A stretch of DNA of 64,000 bases from Chitinophagaceae bacterium (lineage in GTDB: Bacteria > Bacteroidota > Bacteroidia > Chitinophagales > Chitinophagaceae). A program made the position numbers and the translations under genes. The notes beneath the pieces were generated by a model, which saw only the letters and a list, made by a program, of their open reading frames with translations, made no database searches and was not told the origin of the DNA. The stretch is from NCBI GenBank assembly GCA_016722465.1, contig JADKJC010000001.1, positions 806,001 to 870,000 of the forward strand. The letters run 5' to 3'. Positions 8,235 to 17,524 of this stretch are shown in pieces (within the stretch, counting starts at the first letter, position 1; every line of letters begins with the position of its first letter).

Positions 8235-9916
8235 TCAACTTAAATATTTCCCAACAATTGGCACCCTCCTACCCACTCCAAATGCCTTGGGTGAAATACG
8301 GATGATGGGACAAAACTGGTTGCGCTTGTATTCATTCACGTTCACCATTTTCAAAACACGGTCAACCAGGGCAGCATCAAAGCCCTGCGCCTTAATTTCT
8401 TTGGGCCCCTGTCTTCTTTCGATGTATTGATATAAAATCTTATCAAGGATGGAATAGTCAGGCAATGAATCAGAATCCTTTTGTCCCGGCCTCAATTCAG
8501 CAGAAGGAGCTTTGGTAATGATATTGGGGGGTATGATTTCTTTTTTGCTGTTGATATAATTTGCCAACGCATATACCTGCAGCTTATAACAATCTCCCAA
8601 TACGCCAAGCCCACCGGCCATATCGCCATAAAGTGTTCCATAACCGGTTGCCAGTTCACTTTTGTTGGAAGTGTTCAATAAAATGTATCCAAACTTATTT
8701 GCGATCGCCATGAGCAAATTTCCCCTTGAGCGGCTTTGGATATTTTCTTCTGCAATGCTAAAGGGGAGCTCTTTAAAAATCGGTTTTAGTTCAGTCAAAA
8801 AACTATCGTAAATATTTTTGATTGGCACAATATCGTAGGGGTTGCCCAGGTTTTTACTGAGTTGTTCTGCATCACTTACACTATGGCCCGTACTGTATTG
8901 AGAAGGCATCAGTACAGCTCTAACATTTTGAGTGCCCAATGCCTCACAGGCAAGTGCTATGGTGACAGCGCTGTCGATCCCCCCGCTGCTGCCAACAATG
9001 GCTTTACTGAAATTCATTTTAGTAAAATAATCTTTGATTCCCATTACCAAAGCATTATGCACCTGTTTAATATTTAACTCCTCCAGCAACGAAACAGGGT
9101 TCAGTTCTTTATCGGGCACCCGATTGGCCGGTTCCAGGAAACCTCCATCAATAGTGCCATCATTTTTAAAACAAAACCTTGCAGGCCCGACTCAAAGGTT
9201 GGCAACTGGCCACATAAATTGGCATTCTTATCAAACACCAGCGAAGCTCCATCAAAAACGATCTCCGTTTGGCTGCCCACTGCATTGCAGTAGAACATCG
9301 GCAGTTTATATTTCACCACGTTGGCTTTTACGATTGCTTTGCGGTCTTCATTATGTGTATAATCAAATGGCGATGCCGAAATATTGATCATCAGGTCGGG
9401 CTGCTGATCAATCAGTTTATCCATTGGGCAAATGCGGTATAAAGGATTATCCCCCAGGTTCCAGATATCTTCACAAATGGTGAGTGCTATTCTTTTGCCT
9501 TTGTGCTCAATGATGTTCCATTCATAGGCAGGTTCAAAATAGCGGTATTCATCAAACACATCATAAGTAGGCAGGCAGGTTTTATGAGCAACAGCTTTTA
9601 TTTCCCCGTTATATAAAAAAAAAGCTGCATTAAAAAGATCCTTGCCCTCATTATTAGGATTTCTTTCCGGACCACCAACAATCACTGCAATTGTATCTGC
9701 ATGCTGTTTTATTTCATCAATGGCCTGGCGGCTCTTCCCGATAAAATCATCAAACTCTAAAAAATCCCTGGGCGGATAACCACAAACACTCAGCTCACTG
9801 AATACAATGATATCGCCGCCTTGTTTTTTTGCTTCGTCAACAGCACAAATTATTTTTTGTGTATTGCTTTCAAAATTGCCGATGTGATAATTCTGCTGTG
9901 CCAAAAATATTTTCAT
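8235..9916 (-). pseudogene. nadE: Glutamine-dependent NAD+ synthetase, split by a single-base frameshift
   Basis: Two open frames make up one gene. The N-terminal part (9916 to 9101) is the nitrilase-like amidase with Glu41, Lys112 and Cys148 in order. The C-terminal part (to 8235) is the ammonia-dependent synthetase with the ATP-binding SSGGIDSAV loop. The amidase frame runs correctly to GLQGFVLK; one added T in the run at 9163-9167 continues it as NDGTIDGGFLEPANRVPDKEL, straight into the synthetase frame. The restored protein has 560 residues, normal for the two-domain enzyme that makes NAD+ from deamido-NAD+. Because NAD synthesis is essential, a sequence error is more likely than a dead gene. 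Confidence 0.88.
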
Positions 9917-10007
9917 ATCTCAAATCCACTGCAATGTGGAGCTTAACGTAACGTTTGAAAAAAATGTTATTTATTTGTAAAGTTAAAACTTTTAAAAACC
10001 ATTATTG

Positions 10008-11024
10008 ATGAAGCGTTCACTTATTGTTGCTGCAACTGCTGTTCTGTTTTTATTTTCATGTAATAATGGCGATAGAGCGCCCGATGTTTCCGGTATTAAA
10101 ATAAACCTTAGCACAGACCGCTTTGAAAAAAACCTGTTTGATACCACAGCAACATCCCTGAGTAAATACCTGCTGCAATTGCAAACTGCCAACCCCGGGT
10201 TTACCACACTTTTTTTAAACGAGATATTAAATGCTGATCCCCGATGGCCTGCAGATTCCACCGCTGGTTATGTCAACTCATTTGTAACCAGCTACCGGCC
10301 AGTGTACAATGATGCAGACAAGATCTTCCGGGATTTTTCGAAATATGAAAACGAACTGAAAAAGGCGCTTCAGTTTGTAAAGTATTATTTCCCTCAATAT
10401 AAAATACCTGAAAAAGTAATTACTTATATAGGTCCGGCAGATGGTTATGGCGATGCCATCAGCAAAGATGCATTTTTGATCGGGTTGCAGTATCACCTTG
10501 GTAAAGACAATGCATTGTACAAAACTGATATGGTTACGCAGATCTATCCTGAGTATCTGACCCAGCGATTTGAGCCTGACTATATTGCTGTCAACTGCAT
10601 GAAAAATATTGTAAATGATCTTTACCCTGAAAAGGAAAGCGACAAACCGTTGGTTAACCAGATGATCGAAAAAGGGAAACGACTTTATATACTCAGTAAA
10701 TTTTTACCCCACGCAGATGAACACAAACTGATTGGCTATACTGATGCACAGATGAAAGACTGCAAAAACAATGAAGCCCGTATATGGGATTTGTTTGTAA
10801 AGAGCTCCTTACTGCAGTCGGTTGATAAAAACCTGATGAAAAAATACATTGACGAGGGGCCGAAAACGGAAGAACTGGGAGAAGGTGCTCCCGGGAATAT
10901 TGGATCCTTTCCCGGCTGGAAGATCGTAAAAAAATACATGGAGAAAAATCCAACCACTACCTTACAACAATTGATTGGGCTTGATGAAGAAACCATTTTC
11001 CAGGCAGCAAAGTATAAACCTTAG
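10008..11024 (+). CDS. gldB: Gliding motility lipoprotein GldB
   Basis: 338 residues from the ATG at 10008. The signal peptide ends in a lipobox (LFLFSC) with a lipidated Cys near residue 18. The body matches the GldB family: an alpha-helical, protease-fold-like domain with the stretches KYYFPQYKIPEKVITYIGP and WDLFVKSSLL. GldB is needed for gliding and for type IX secretion in flavobacteria. It is divergent from nadE, with 91 bases between the starts. The usual partner gldC is not next to it. Confidence 0.85.
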   Translation: MKRSLIVAATAVLFLFSCNNGDRAPDVSGIKINLSTDRFEKNLFDTTATSLSKYLLQLQTANPGFTTLFLNEILNADPRWPADSTAGYVNSFVTSYRPVYNDADKIFRDFSKYENELKKALQFVKYYFPQYKIPEKVITYIGPADGYGDAISKDAFLIGLQYHLGKDNALYKTDMVTQIYPEYLTQRFEPDYIAVNCMKNIVNDLYPEKESDKPLVNQMIEKGKRLYILSKFLPHADEHKLIGYTDAQMKDCKNNEARIWDLFVKSSLLQSVDKNLMKKYIDEGPKTEELGEGAPGNIGSFPGWKIVKKYMEKNPTTTLQQLIGLDEETIFQAAKYKP

Positions 11025-11062
11025 TATTGATTTAGCAGCTACTGCCAAATTAAACAGCTAAA

Positions 11063-12172
11063 TCAAGCAGCCTGTGCATGCGGTTTCTTTTTTTGTACAA
11101 CCTGCGACTGGCCCAGCCTTTTCATGATCCTGAAATGAGAAGCAACCGCCTCCATCATCGTATCATACTTATTATAAGGAAGATCAAACTCTTTACATTT
11201 TTCCATTACAATTTTACTGATTGCAGGATAATGTATGTGACTTACTTTTGGAAAAAGGTGATGCTCTACCTGGTAATTCAATCCACCTACAAACCAGGAG
11301 ATTATTTTATTGCCCATGGCGAAATTGGCGGTAGTTCTTAGTTCATGTTCTGCCCAGGCGGTTTCTATATGTTTGGTTTCATCCAGGGCCACGGTTTCAA
11401 ACTCGGTAACTTCCACCACATGGGCCAGTTGAAATACAATTGACAGCGTGAGGCCCATGGCAGCATTCAGCAACAGGTACCCGGCCAACCAGGGACCAAC
11501 ACCCCAAACCATTGCCGGTATAACCATATAAAATGCGACGTATAAAATTTTGGTTGCCCAAAAAATGATGTGGTTCTTTATCGACAATTTCCAGCCAGCG
11601 GTTGTATATATCCTTCCTGTAAAATACTTGGCAAAGTCCATAGTAAAAACCCAGAAAAGGGTGCTCAATGCATATACGGGCAACAAATACAAATGCTGAA
11701 TTTTATGAGCAGGCACCCATCGTTGTGATTCACACTGGCGTATGATGGGGCTTTTGGCAATATCATCATCCAATCCATCAACATTAGTATAAGTATGATG
11801 CAGGATATTATGTTTCTGTTTCCAGAAAAAAGCACTGGCACCCATGGCATTCATTGAAAGGCCCAGCAGGTCGTTCGCCCATGTTTTAGTACAATAACTT
11901 CCATGGTTGGCATCATGCATTACGCTAAAACCAATGCATGCTAAATTGTATCCAAGTAATACACAGAGCAGCAAGGCAGGCAAAGTGCTGGGTTGCAAAA
12001 ACAGTAAACTGCTGTAGATAGCAACAGCACTTGAAATAAGGATCACTGTTTTAAGATACAATCTCCAGTTACCCGTTTTCTTCAGGTGCTTCTTTTCAAA
12101 ATATTCATCTACTGCAGCTTTAAGGCTATGATAAAAAAGATTATTGGTATTATTGAAGGTTACTTTTGCCAT
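11063..12172 (-). CDS. Membrane-bound acyl-lipid/acyl-CoA fatty acid desaturase
   Basis: 369 residues with four or more membrane segments. The three histidine boxes of the di-iron desaturases are intact: HDANH at 86-90, HNILHH at 121-126 and QVEHH at 301-305. The QVEHH box is typical of front-end desaturases (delta-6 type), but no cytochrome b5 domain is fused. It introduces double bonds into membrane fatty acids. It converges on gldB. Electron donors are not encoded nearby. Confidence 0.92.
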   Translation of the reverse strand: MAKVTFNNTNNLFYHSLKAAVDEYFEKKHLKKTGNWRLYLKTVILISSAVAIYSSLLFLQPSTLPALLLCVLLGYNLACIGFSVMHDANHGSYCTKTWANDLLGLSMNAMGASAFFWKQKHNILHHTYTNVDGLDDDIAKSPIIRQCESQRWVPAHKIQHLYLLPVYALSTLFWVFTMDFAKYFTGRIYTTAGWKLSIKNHIIFWATKILYVAFYMVIPAMVWGVGPWLAGYLLLNAAMGLTLSIVFQLAHVVEVTEFETVALDETKHIETAWAEHELRTTANFAMGNKIISWFVGGLNYQVEHHLFPKVSHIHYPAISKIVMEKCKEFDLPYNKYDTMMEAVASHFRIMKRLGQSQVVQKKKPHAQAA

Positions 12173-12242
12173 GATGGTGATATTGGATAAACATGAATTT
12201 GATTGATAAGCAAAGGGGCATAAAATAGCGTATATAAAAAGA

Positions 12243-12628
12243 TCAGTTCAGTTTAAAAGGCACTGTCATTTCAAATGAAGGAATGGATACATCAAATAGT
12301 TTTTTGTTGTTGATGTTCTCCATTTTATAAGTGCCGTACATTTTACCCATTTCAGTTTTTAAATTACAACCGCTGATGTACTGGTATTTTGTTCCCGGAT
12401 TAATGATGGGCTGTACTCCTATCACACCTTCTCCTTCCACTTCCCGCTGATTGCCGGTGGCATCAAAAATATACCAATGCCTGCGAAGCAGTTTACAGCA
12501 AAGAGATTGTTGTTTTCAATGGTTATCCTGTAGGCAAACATAAATTCATTGTTCGCCGGATTGCTGTAATCAGGTTGATAGAACGTTTCCACCGAGATGG
12601 TAACCCCTTCTGATATTTTTGAAACCAT
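12243..12628 (-). pseudogene. apaG: ApaG domain protein, split by a single-base frameshift
   Basis: Two open frames, 12628 to 12422 and 12440 to 12243, join into a 128-residue ApaG. The first gives ISVETFYQPDYS and AYRITIEN, and the second EGEGVIGVQPIINPG, the conserved loop of the family. The first frame is correct up to LFAV; one added base in TTT at 12492-12494 then gives KLLRRHWYIFDATGNQREV, the expected ApaG middle. ApaG is a small beta-sandwich protein linked to Co2+/Mg2+ efflux and diadenosine metabolism in enterobacteria. The true role here is unknown. Confidence 0.85.
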
Positions 12629-12714
12629 TGTACTGAAATTAAGTATGTAAATATAGCGAAAACAATGTGCTTTTGCCGTAAATTAGATAATTCAAGTTGT
12701 TAACCCATTTTAGC

Positions 12715-12951
12715 ATGACTGTAACAAATCATAAATATACCAACGGTGATATCTTTATCTTATGGCAACCTGAAATATGCATTCATTCCGGGATATGTGC
12801 CAGGGGCTTGCATCCTGTTTTTGACCCTGCCAGAAAGCCCTGGGTAGATATGAGCAAGGCAGCTACAGATATAATTATTCAGCAGGTGAAGAAATGTTCC
12901 GGCGAAGCGTTGACAATACTGGAAGGGAATAAAATTCAAGACGGCTGTTAA
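12715..12951 (+). CDS. Divergent 4Fe-4S mono-cluster protein (YjdI type)
   Basis: 78 residues from the ATG at 12715. It carries the pattern of the YjdI/Fer4_19 family: CIHSGICARGLHPVFD, with WV, followed by a late Cys (KKC) that completes a four-cysteine set. Such proteins are small ferredoxin-like carriers with no defined partner. It converges with the SUI1 gene, overlapping it by four bases. Confidence 0.8.
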   Translation: MTVTNHKYTNGDIFILWQPEICIHSGICARGLHPVFDPARKPWVDMSKAATDIIIQQVKKCSGEALTILEGNKIQDGC

Positions 12952-13292
12952 ATTTTCTTTGCTGCACTATATCCATTCTTCAGCAGCCACTGCAATACCT
13001 TATCCCTGTTGTCGCCCTGCACAATTATTTCACCCTCTTTTACCGAGCCACCGGTACCACAAAAAGTTTTCAGCTTTTTGCCCAGTTCCTCTATGTGCTT
13101 TTCCACACCAATAAAACCTGTAACTAATGTTACTGCTTTGCCTGCCCGTTGTTTTTTATCCAATAATATCCGTAGTTTTTGTTGTGCCGGAGGTAATGTT
13201 TCCTGAGCCTCAACATAATCTTCTTCCAGCTTAAAATTGGGATCGGTTGAATAAACCAATCCACCCAATGAATTCAATTTTTTCTTTTGCAT
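12948..13292 (-). CDS. SUI1/YciH-like translation factor
   Basis: 114 residues from the ATG at 13292. The C-terminal half has the eIF1/SUI1 fold, with VTLVTGFIG, LKTFCGTGGSVKEGEIIVQG and DKVLQWLLKNGY, the usual order. The N-terminal half is a charged helical extension. Bacterial members are thought to bind the ribosome near the P site, but their role is not settled. The gene ends seven bases before nadC begins to be read in the same direction, so they may be cotranscribed. Confidence 0.88.
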   Translation of the reverse strand: MQKKKLNSLGGLVYSTDPNFKLEEDYVEAQETLPPAQQKLRILLDKKQRAGKAVTLVTGFIGVEKHIEELGKKLKTFCGTGGSVKEGEIIVQGDNRDKVLQWLLKNGYSAAKKI

Positions 13293-13299
13293 CAATCTT

Positions 13300-14154
13300 T
13301 TATTTGTTAATCACTGCTTTCAGGCTAAGATCCAAACTCCTTGCCTGGTGTATGATAGCGCCACTGGAGATAAAGTCAACTCCTGTTGCAGCATACAATT
13401 CAATGTTGTTCAGATTAATTCCCCCGCTTGCCTCAGTCTGGTATTTACCATCAATAATTGCCAGTGCTTCTTTAATTTGTTCCGGCATGAAATTATCCAG
13501 CATGATCACATCCACTTTACCCACTGCCATTACCTTTTTTACATCCTCTATATTTCTTGTCTCCACTTCTATTCTCAACCCTGGCTTTTTTGCCTGTACA
13601 TACTGGTATGCTTTTTCAATAGCACTTTCAATGCCGCCACAATAATCAATGTGGTTATCTTTCAGCATAATCATATCGTACAAACCAAAGCGATGGTTAA
13701 CGCCCCCGCCAATTCTTACGGCTTCTTTTTCCAGCAACCTGAAGTTAGGAGTGGTCTTCCGGGTATCTAACAGTTTTGTTTTGTATGGCTTTAGTTTTTC
13801 TGTGTATTGCCTGGTAAGTGTGGCAATACCACTCATGCGCTGCATACTGTTCAACACCAGCCGCTCACATTGTAAAATGGTATGCACTTTTGCCTGTACT
13901 TCAAAAGCCACATCGCCATATTGCATGGCATCACCATCATTTTTGTATGAGGAGAACACTATGTCCGGTTGCATGTAGCTGAAAATTTTTTCGGCCACAT
14001 TCATTCCTGCCAGTACCCCATCTTCTTTTATTTTTAGCACGGCTTTACCGGTTGCTGCGGCATCAATGCTTGAGAGCGTGGAATGATCTCCATCTCCAAT
14101 ATCTTCTGCCAGCGCATTCTTAATAAGCTGTTTTAATTTTTCTTCATACACCAT
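13300..14154 (-). CDS. nadC: Nicotinate-nucleotide pyrophosphorylase (quinolinate phosphoribosyltransferase)
   Basis: 284 residues from the ATG at 14154. Conserved quinolinate PRTase stretches are visible: ALAEDIGDGDHST at the N-terminus, QRMSGIATLTRQY, LDTRKTTPNFR and GGGVNHRFGLYDMIMLKDNH. The enzyme turns quinolinate and PRPP into nicotinate mononucleotide, CO2 and pyrophosphate, feeding the pathway that NadE completes. nadA and nadB are not in the window. A terminator lies just upstream, separating it from the DUF4783 gene. Confidence 0.95.
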   Translation of the reverse strand: MVYEEKLKQLIKNALAEDIGDGDHSTLSSIDAAATGKAVLKIKEDGVLAGMNVAEKIFSYMQPDIVFSSYKNDGDAMQYGDVAFEVQAKVHTILQCERLVLNSMQRMSGIATLTRQYTEKLKPYKTKLLDTRKTTPNFRLLEKEAVRIGGGVNHRFGLYDMIMLKDNHIDYCGGIESAIEKAYQYVQAKKPGLRIEVETRNIEDVKKVMAVGKVDVIMLDNFMPEQIKEALAIIDGKYQTEASGGINLNNIELYAATGVDFISSGAIIHQARSLDLSLKAVINK

Positions 14155-14173
14155 TACGGGCAAAGCTAAATAA

Positions 14174-14202
14174 TAAAAATCCCCCGTTTAAGGCGGGGGA
14201 TA
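14174..14202 (-). terminator. Intrinsic terminator after the DUF4783 gene
   Basis: ATCCCCCG at 14179-14186 pairs with CGGGGGAT at 14194-14201 across a 7-base loop. On the reverse strand the stem is followed by TTTT. It lies directly downstream of the DUF4783 stop and before nadC. Confidence 0.75.
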
Positions 14203-14223
14203 AAAAAATTATGCTGATGGTTT

Positions 14224-14609
14224 TTACCGGCTTTCGAATCTTAATTCCTGCAGTACCTGCGTATCTCCTTTTTGTTTCATATAAATGGTAGTTCTAAAAC
14301 TGCCATTTTGGGTAACCAACGTGCCAATACAATATTGCGAACCGGCATTTTGGCCCTTGTGAATCACCTCAAAACTCTTAACCGGGTTATTGCTAAAAAA
14401 ATCCTTTAATACAATTTCAGCCTGTCTTTTGCTGAAACTGCCTCCTTTATCAGGCAGGGTAATTTCAACTGTGTTATCAAAGAACTTTACCACACCGGTT
14501 GCATTACCAGTTTTCATTGAAGCTACTACCTCATCAATACTAACCGGGTAGTAAAAGAAAAAGATGATAACAGCAAAAAAGAAAAGACTACTGAGAAGAA
14601 TTGTTTCAT
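14224..14609 (-). pseudogene. DUF4783 secreted protein, split by a single-base frameshift near its signal peptide
   Basis: An uninterrupted frame covers MKTGNATGVVKFFDN to the stop (97 residues). It lacks the family's N-terminus, which sits upstream in another frame: ATG at 14609, MKQFFSVVFSFLLLSSFSFT. One extra base at GGG 14546-14548 joins them as TTPVSIDEVVASMKTGN, giving a 128-residue secreted protein of normal DUF4783 length. DUF4783 is a small NTF2-like periplasmic family of unknown function found in Bacteroidota. Confidence 0.78.
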
Positions 14610-14830
14610 GTGTAGTTAATTTACAGGATTTACTTTACTAAAAACGTGCCAGCAGCAATGTTATTATCCATTATTAGGCTATTAACAGTAAAGATAGACA
14701 GTTTGCTTTCCAAAAAAGTTGCAAACAATACCATTCACTTCAAAAGAAACCCAGGCAGAATTGAAAGGCGGCAATACTGGCAACACACAGAAAACGAGTC
14801 TGCAATTATCAGAATACAAACCGTATAAGT

Positions 14831-14838
14831 TAACTTTG
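14831..14838 (+). promoter_or_regulatory. Candidate -7 element TAACTTTG for gpmI
   Basis: TAACTTTG matches the Bacteroidota -7 consensus TAnnTTTG and ends only four bases before the gpmI ATG at 14843. No TTG lies at the -33 distance, so the call rests on the -7 box alone. If it is used, the mRNA would be nearly leaderless. Confidence 0.35.
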
Positions 14839-14842
14839 AGCC

Positions 14843-16360
14843 ATGAATAAAAAAGCAATACTCATCATCATGGACGGCTGGGGCCTTGGCAAAGTAAAAA
14901 GCAGCGACGCCATTCAACATGCCAATGTTCCCTTTGTAAGTTCCTTGTATAAAAAATATCCTAATACAACATTGGTAACCTGTGGAGAGGATGTTGGTTT
15001 GCCGGAAGGGCAAATGGGCAACAGTGAAGTAGGTCATTTAAACCTGGGTGCAGGAAGAATTGTGTACCAGGAGCTGCAGCGTATAAATGTAGCCATCCGC
15101 AGTGGTGAATTTCAGCAAAATTCAACATTGCTTGCCTCCATCCGTTTTGCAAAAGAAAACAATAAAAACTTACACCTGCTTGGGTTGGTGAGCAACGGCG
15201 GGGTACACTCACATATCAATCACATCAAAGCCATTGCAGATGTTTGTAAGGCAGAAGGAATGGTTAAACTGCTGGTACATGCTTTTACAGATGGAAGGGA
15301 TACCGATCCAAAAAGTGGACTTGGTTTTATTACAGAACTGCAGGAACATTTGAATAATTCTACCGGAGCTATTGCAACTGTTACCGGAAGGTATTTTGCC
15401 ATGGATAGGGACAAACGCTGGGAAAGAGTAAAACTGGCGTATGATGCCATGGTGAATGCTGTGGGTGAAAAAGTTACTGATCTTGCACAGGCCATCAAAA
15501 ATTCTTATAGCAATAATGTTAGTGATGAATTTATAAAACCCATCATTAATGCCAATGTTGCTGATACAACCATTAAAGAGGGTGATGTAGTGCTCTGTTT
15601 CAATTTTCGTACAGACAGGTGCAGGGAAATAACACAGGTACTTACACAAACAGACATGCCCGACTTTGGCATGAAGGCACTGAAACTGCATTACACCACT
15701 ATGACGCAGTATGACCAGCGTTTTAATGGTGTAAACGTAATGTTTGAAAATGACGACCTGAAAAATACATTGGGGGAAATTCTACAACAAAACAACAGAA
15801 CCCAAATACGCATTGCTGAAACAGAAAAATATCCACATGTGTCCTTCTTCTTCAGCGGAGGAAGAGAGGTTCCGTTTGAAGGAGAAAGAAGGATCATGGT
15901 GCCTTCACCCAAAGTGGCTACCTATGATCTGCAGCCAGAAATGAGTGCTTATGGGGTAACGGATGCCATTGTAAAAGAAATTGAAAACGATCCGGCTGAT
16001 TTTATTTGCCTCAATTTTGCCAATGCAGATATGGTAGGGCATACAGGAGTATGGAATGCGGTTATAAAAGCAGTAGAAACAGTAGATGCCTGTGTAGAGA
16101 AAGTAGTAACAGCTGCTTTAAAACAGGATTATGTCATTTTCCTAACAGCAGACCATGGCAATGCAGATTATGAAATTAATGAAGATGGCACGCCCAATAC
16201 GGCACATACCTTAAACCTGGTTCCACTATTTGTGATTGACAACAACTGGCATGGAACAGTGCAACCTGGTAAATTGGGTGACATTGCACCCAGTATATTA
16301 ACATTAATGGGCCTGCCATTGCCAAAAGAAATGAACGGAAATATTTTAGTGAAAAACTAA
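14843..16360 (+). CDS. gpmI: 2,3-bisphosphoglycerate-independent phosphoglycerate mutase
   Basis: 505 residues, full length. It belongs to the alkaline-phosphatase superfamily and interconverts 3- and 2-phosphoglycerate in glycolysis, with two Mn2+ ions. Metal and catalytic residues are visible: D11 in MDGWGLG, catalytic S61 in GQMGNSEVGHLNLG, DGRDTDP for substrate binding, and the C-terminal NFANADMVGHTG and TADHGNAD. It is transcribed away from the DUF4783 gene. Confidence 0.96.
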   Translation: MNKKAILIIMDGWGLGKVKSSDAIQHANVPFVSSLYKKYPNTTLVTCGEDVGLPEGQMGNSEVGHLNLGAGRIVYQELQRINVAIRSGEFQQNSTLLASIRFAKENNKNLHLLGLVSNGGVHSHINHIKAIADVCKAEGMVKLLVHAFTDGRDTDPKSGLGFITELQEHLNNSTGAIATVTGRYFAMDRDKRWERVKLAYDAMVNAVGEKVTDLAQAIKNSYSNNVSDEFIKPIINANVADTTIKEGDVVLCFNFRTDRCREITQVLTQTDMPDFGMKALKLHYTTMTQYDQRFNGVNVMFENDDLKNTLGEILQQNNRTQIRIAETEKYPHVSFFFSGGREVPFEGERRIMVPSPKVATYDLQPEMSAYGVTDAIVKEIENDPADFICLNFANADMVGHTGVWNAVIKAVETVDACVEKVVTAALKQDYVIFLTADHGNADYEINEDGTPNTAHTLNLVPLFVIDNNWHGTVQPGKLGDIAPSILTLMGLPLPKEMNGNILVKN

Positions 16361-16415
16361 TATTATCTTTAAAATTCAATATTCATAGTCATATCCTTCA
16401 TTAAACCTCAAAATC

Positions 16416-16907
16416 ATGTTTAAAAAAATTTTACTGCTGTTGCTTGCAGCATTGGTGATTATACAGTTTTTTCATCCCGAAAAAAACAGTAACGCAACTC
16501 CGGAGGCTACTGCAAATGATGTAAGTAAAGTATTCCCGATGCCAGATTCTGTTCAAAATATCTTGGAAAGAAGTTGTTATGATTGCCATAGCAACAATAC
16601 AGAATATCCCTGGTATGCAGAAGTACAGCCAATAGCATGGTGGCTCAACAACCATATTGAGGAAGGTAAAAGGGAAGTGAATTTTAATGAATTTGCATCT
16701 TACAGCCCCAGGAGGCAGTATAAAAAGTTTGAAGAGATTATTGAGCAGGTAAAAGAAGATGAAATGCCATTAAGCTCTTACACCATCATACATAAAGATG
16801 CCGTGCTCAGTAAGGAGCAAAAACTGGCTTTATCATCATGGGCAAGTGCTGCTATGGACAGCATGAAAGCAAGGTACCCGGCAGACAGCCTGCTGAAGAA
16901 GAAATAA
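16416..16907 (+). CDS. Haem-binding domain protein with one CxxCH motif
   Basis: 163 residues. One N-terminal membrane anchor (residues 4-19) precedes a periplasmic domain with CYDCH at 54-58, the attachment site for one c-type haem. The following WYAEVQPIAWWL and the downstream DEMPLSSYTIIH are typical of the Haem_bd family (single-haem cytochrome-like proteins in Bacteroidota). The electron partners are not known. Confidence 0.88.
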   Translation: MFKKILLLLLAALVIIQFFHPEKNSNATPEATANDVSKVFPMPDSVQNILERSCYDCHSNNTEYPWYAEVQPIAWWLNNHIEEGKREVNFNEFASYSPRRQYKKFEEIIEQVKEDEMPLSSYTIIHKDAVLSKEQKLALSSWASAAMDSMKARYPADSLLKKK

Positions 16908-16934
16908 ACTGCTATTTTTGTACCCCTACAAAAA

Positions 16935-17453
16935 ATGAAACAAGCCCGGAAATATTGGTTTGCCTTACTATTGCTTTCCCTGGCAATAATGCCGGTATTA
17001 ATGACTGTTCAATTTTTAATCAGCAGTAAAATTGCTGAACATAAAATATTTGAACAGTTAGAAAAGGGCATTTATAAAACATACTCTTTTTCCAGGCAAC
17101 AGGTACAATGGATAAAAAAAGACAAGGAATTATTGGTTGATGGGAAAATGTTTGATGTAAAACATTTTTCAGAAAACGGAGAGTTAATAGAAATGACCGG
17201 GCTGTTTGATAATGAAGAAAACAGCCTTCAGGAAAAATACCTGAGCCTTGTTACTGGTAAGCAAACAACCAGTCCCCGGCAACTGATGCTGCTAAAAATA
17301 TTTTTCATTCCCCTTTTGGCGGCTTATTCTGAGAGCGAAGAAACCGCCGGTTGCTTCACCCCCTGCAACCTTCATCATCTGTTTAATGAAGCGGCAGTAA
17401 CTGCGGTACGTTGCATATGCACTCCTCCCCCGGAGCAGGTTGCAGTAGCATAA
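16935..17453 (+). CDS. Single-span membrane protein upstream of a TonB receptor, Pro-rich C-terminus
   Basis: 172 residues. One membrane segment (residues 8-29) is followed by an extracytoplasmic domain with QVQWIKKDKELLVDGKMFDV. The tail ends in CTPPPEQVAVA. Small proteins of this layout are common directly in front of TonB-dependent receptors in Bacteroidota, but their role is not known to me. A -7-like TATTTTTG at 16913-16920 suggests that it has its own promoter. The receptor start lies 72 bases after its stop, so the two are probably cotranscribed. Confidence 0.72.
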   Translation: MKQARKYWFALLLLSLAIMPVLMTVQFLISSKIAEHKIFEQLEKGIYKTYSFSRQQVQWIKKDKELLVDGKMFDVKHFSENGELIEMTGLFDNEENSLQEKYLSLVTGKQTTSPRQLMLLKIFFIPLLAAYSESEETAGCFTPCNLHHLFNEAAVTAVRCICTPPPEQVAVA

Positions 17454-17524
17454 TTTTTACATCCCTGTTCTCTATATGGAGTTGGCTATTTGCATCAGCT
17501 ATCCTTCAAACACAAATCAACAAA

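Noticed and set aside
8235..9916. Programmed ribosomal frameshifting to make full-length nadE
   Set aside because: The T-run fits slippage, but the same pattern hits many unrelated genes in short runs that are poor slippery sites and lack a clear pseudoknot, so error is simpler.
16935..17453. C-terminal CTPPPEQVAVA tail taken as a frameshift artefact
   Set aside because: Similar short proteins before TonB receptors often end in Pro-rich tails as I recall, and the frame stays open to a normal stop.
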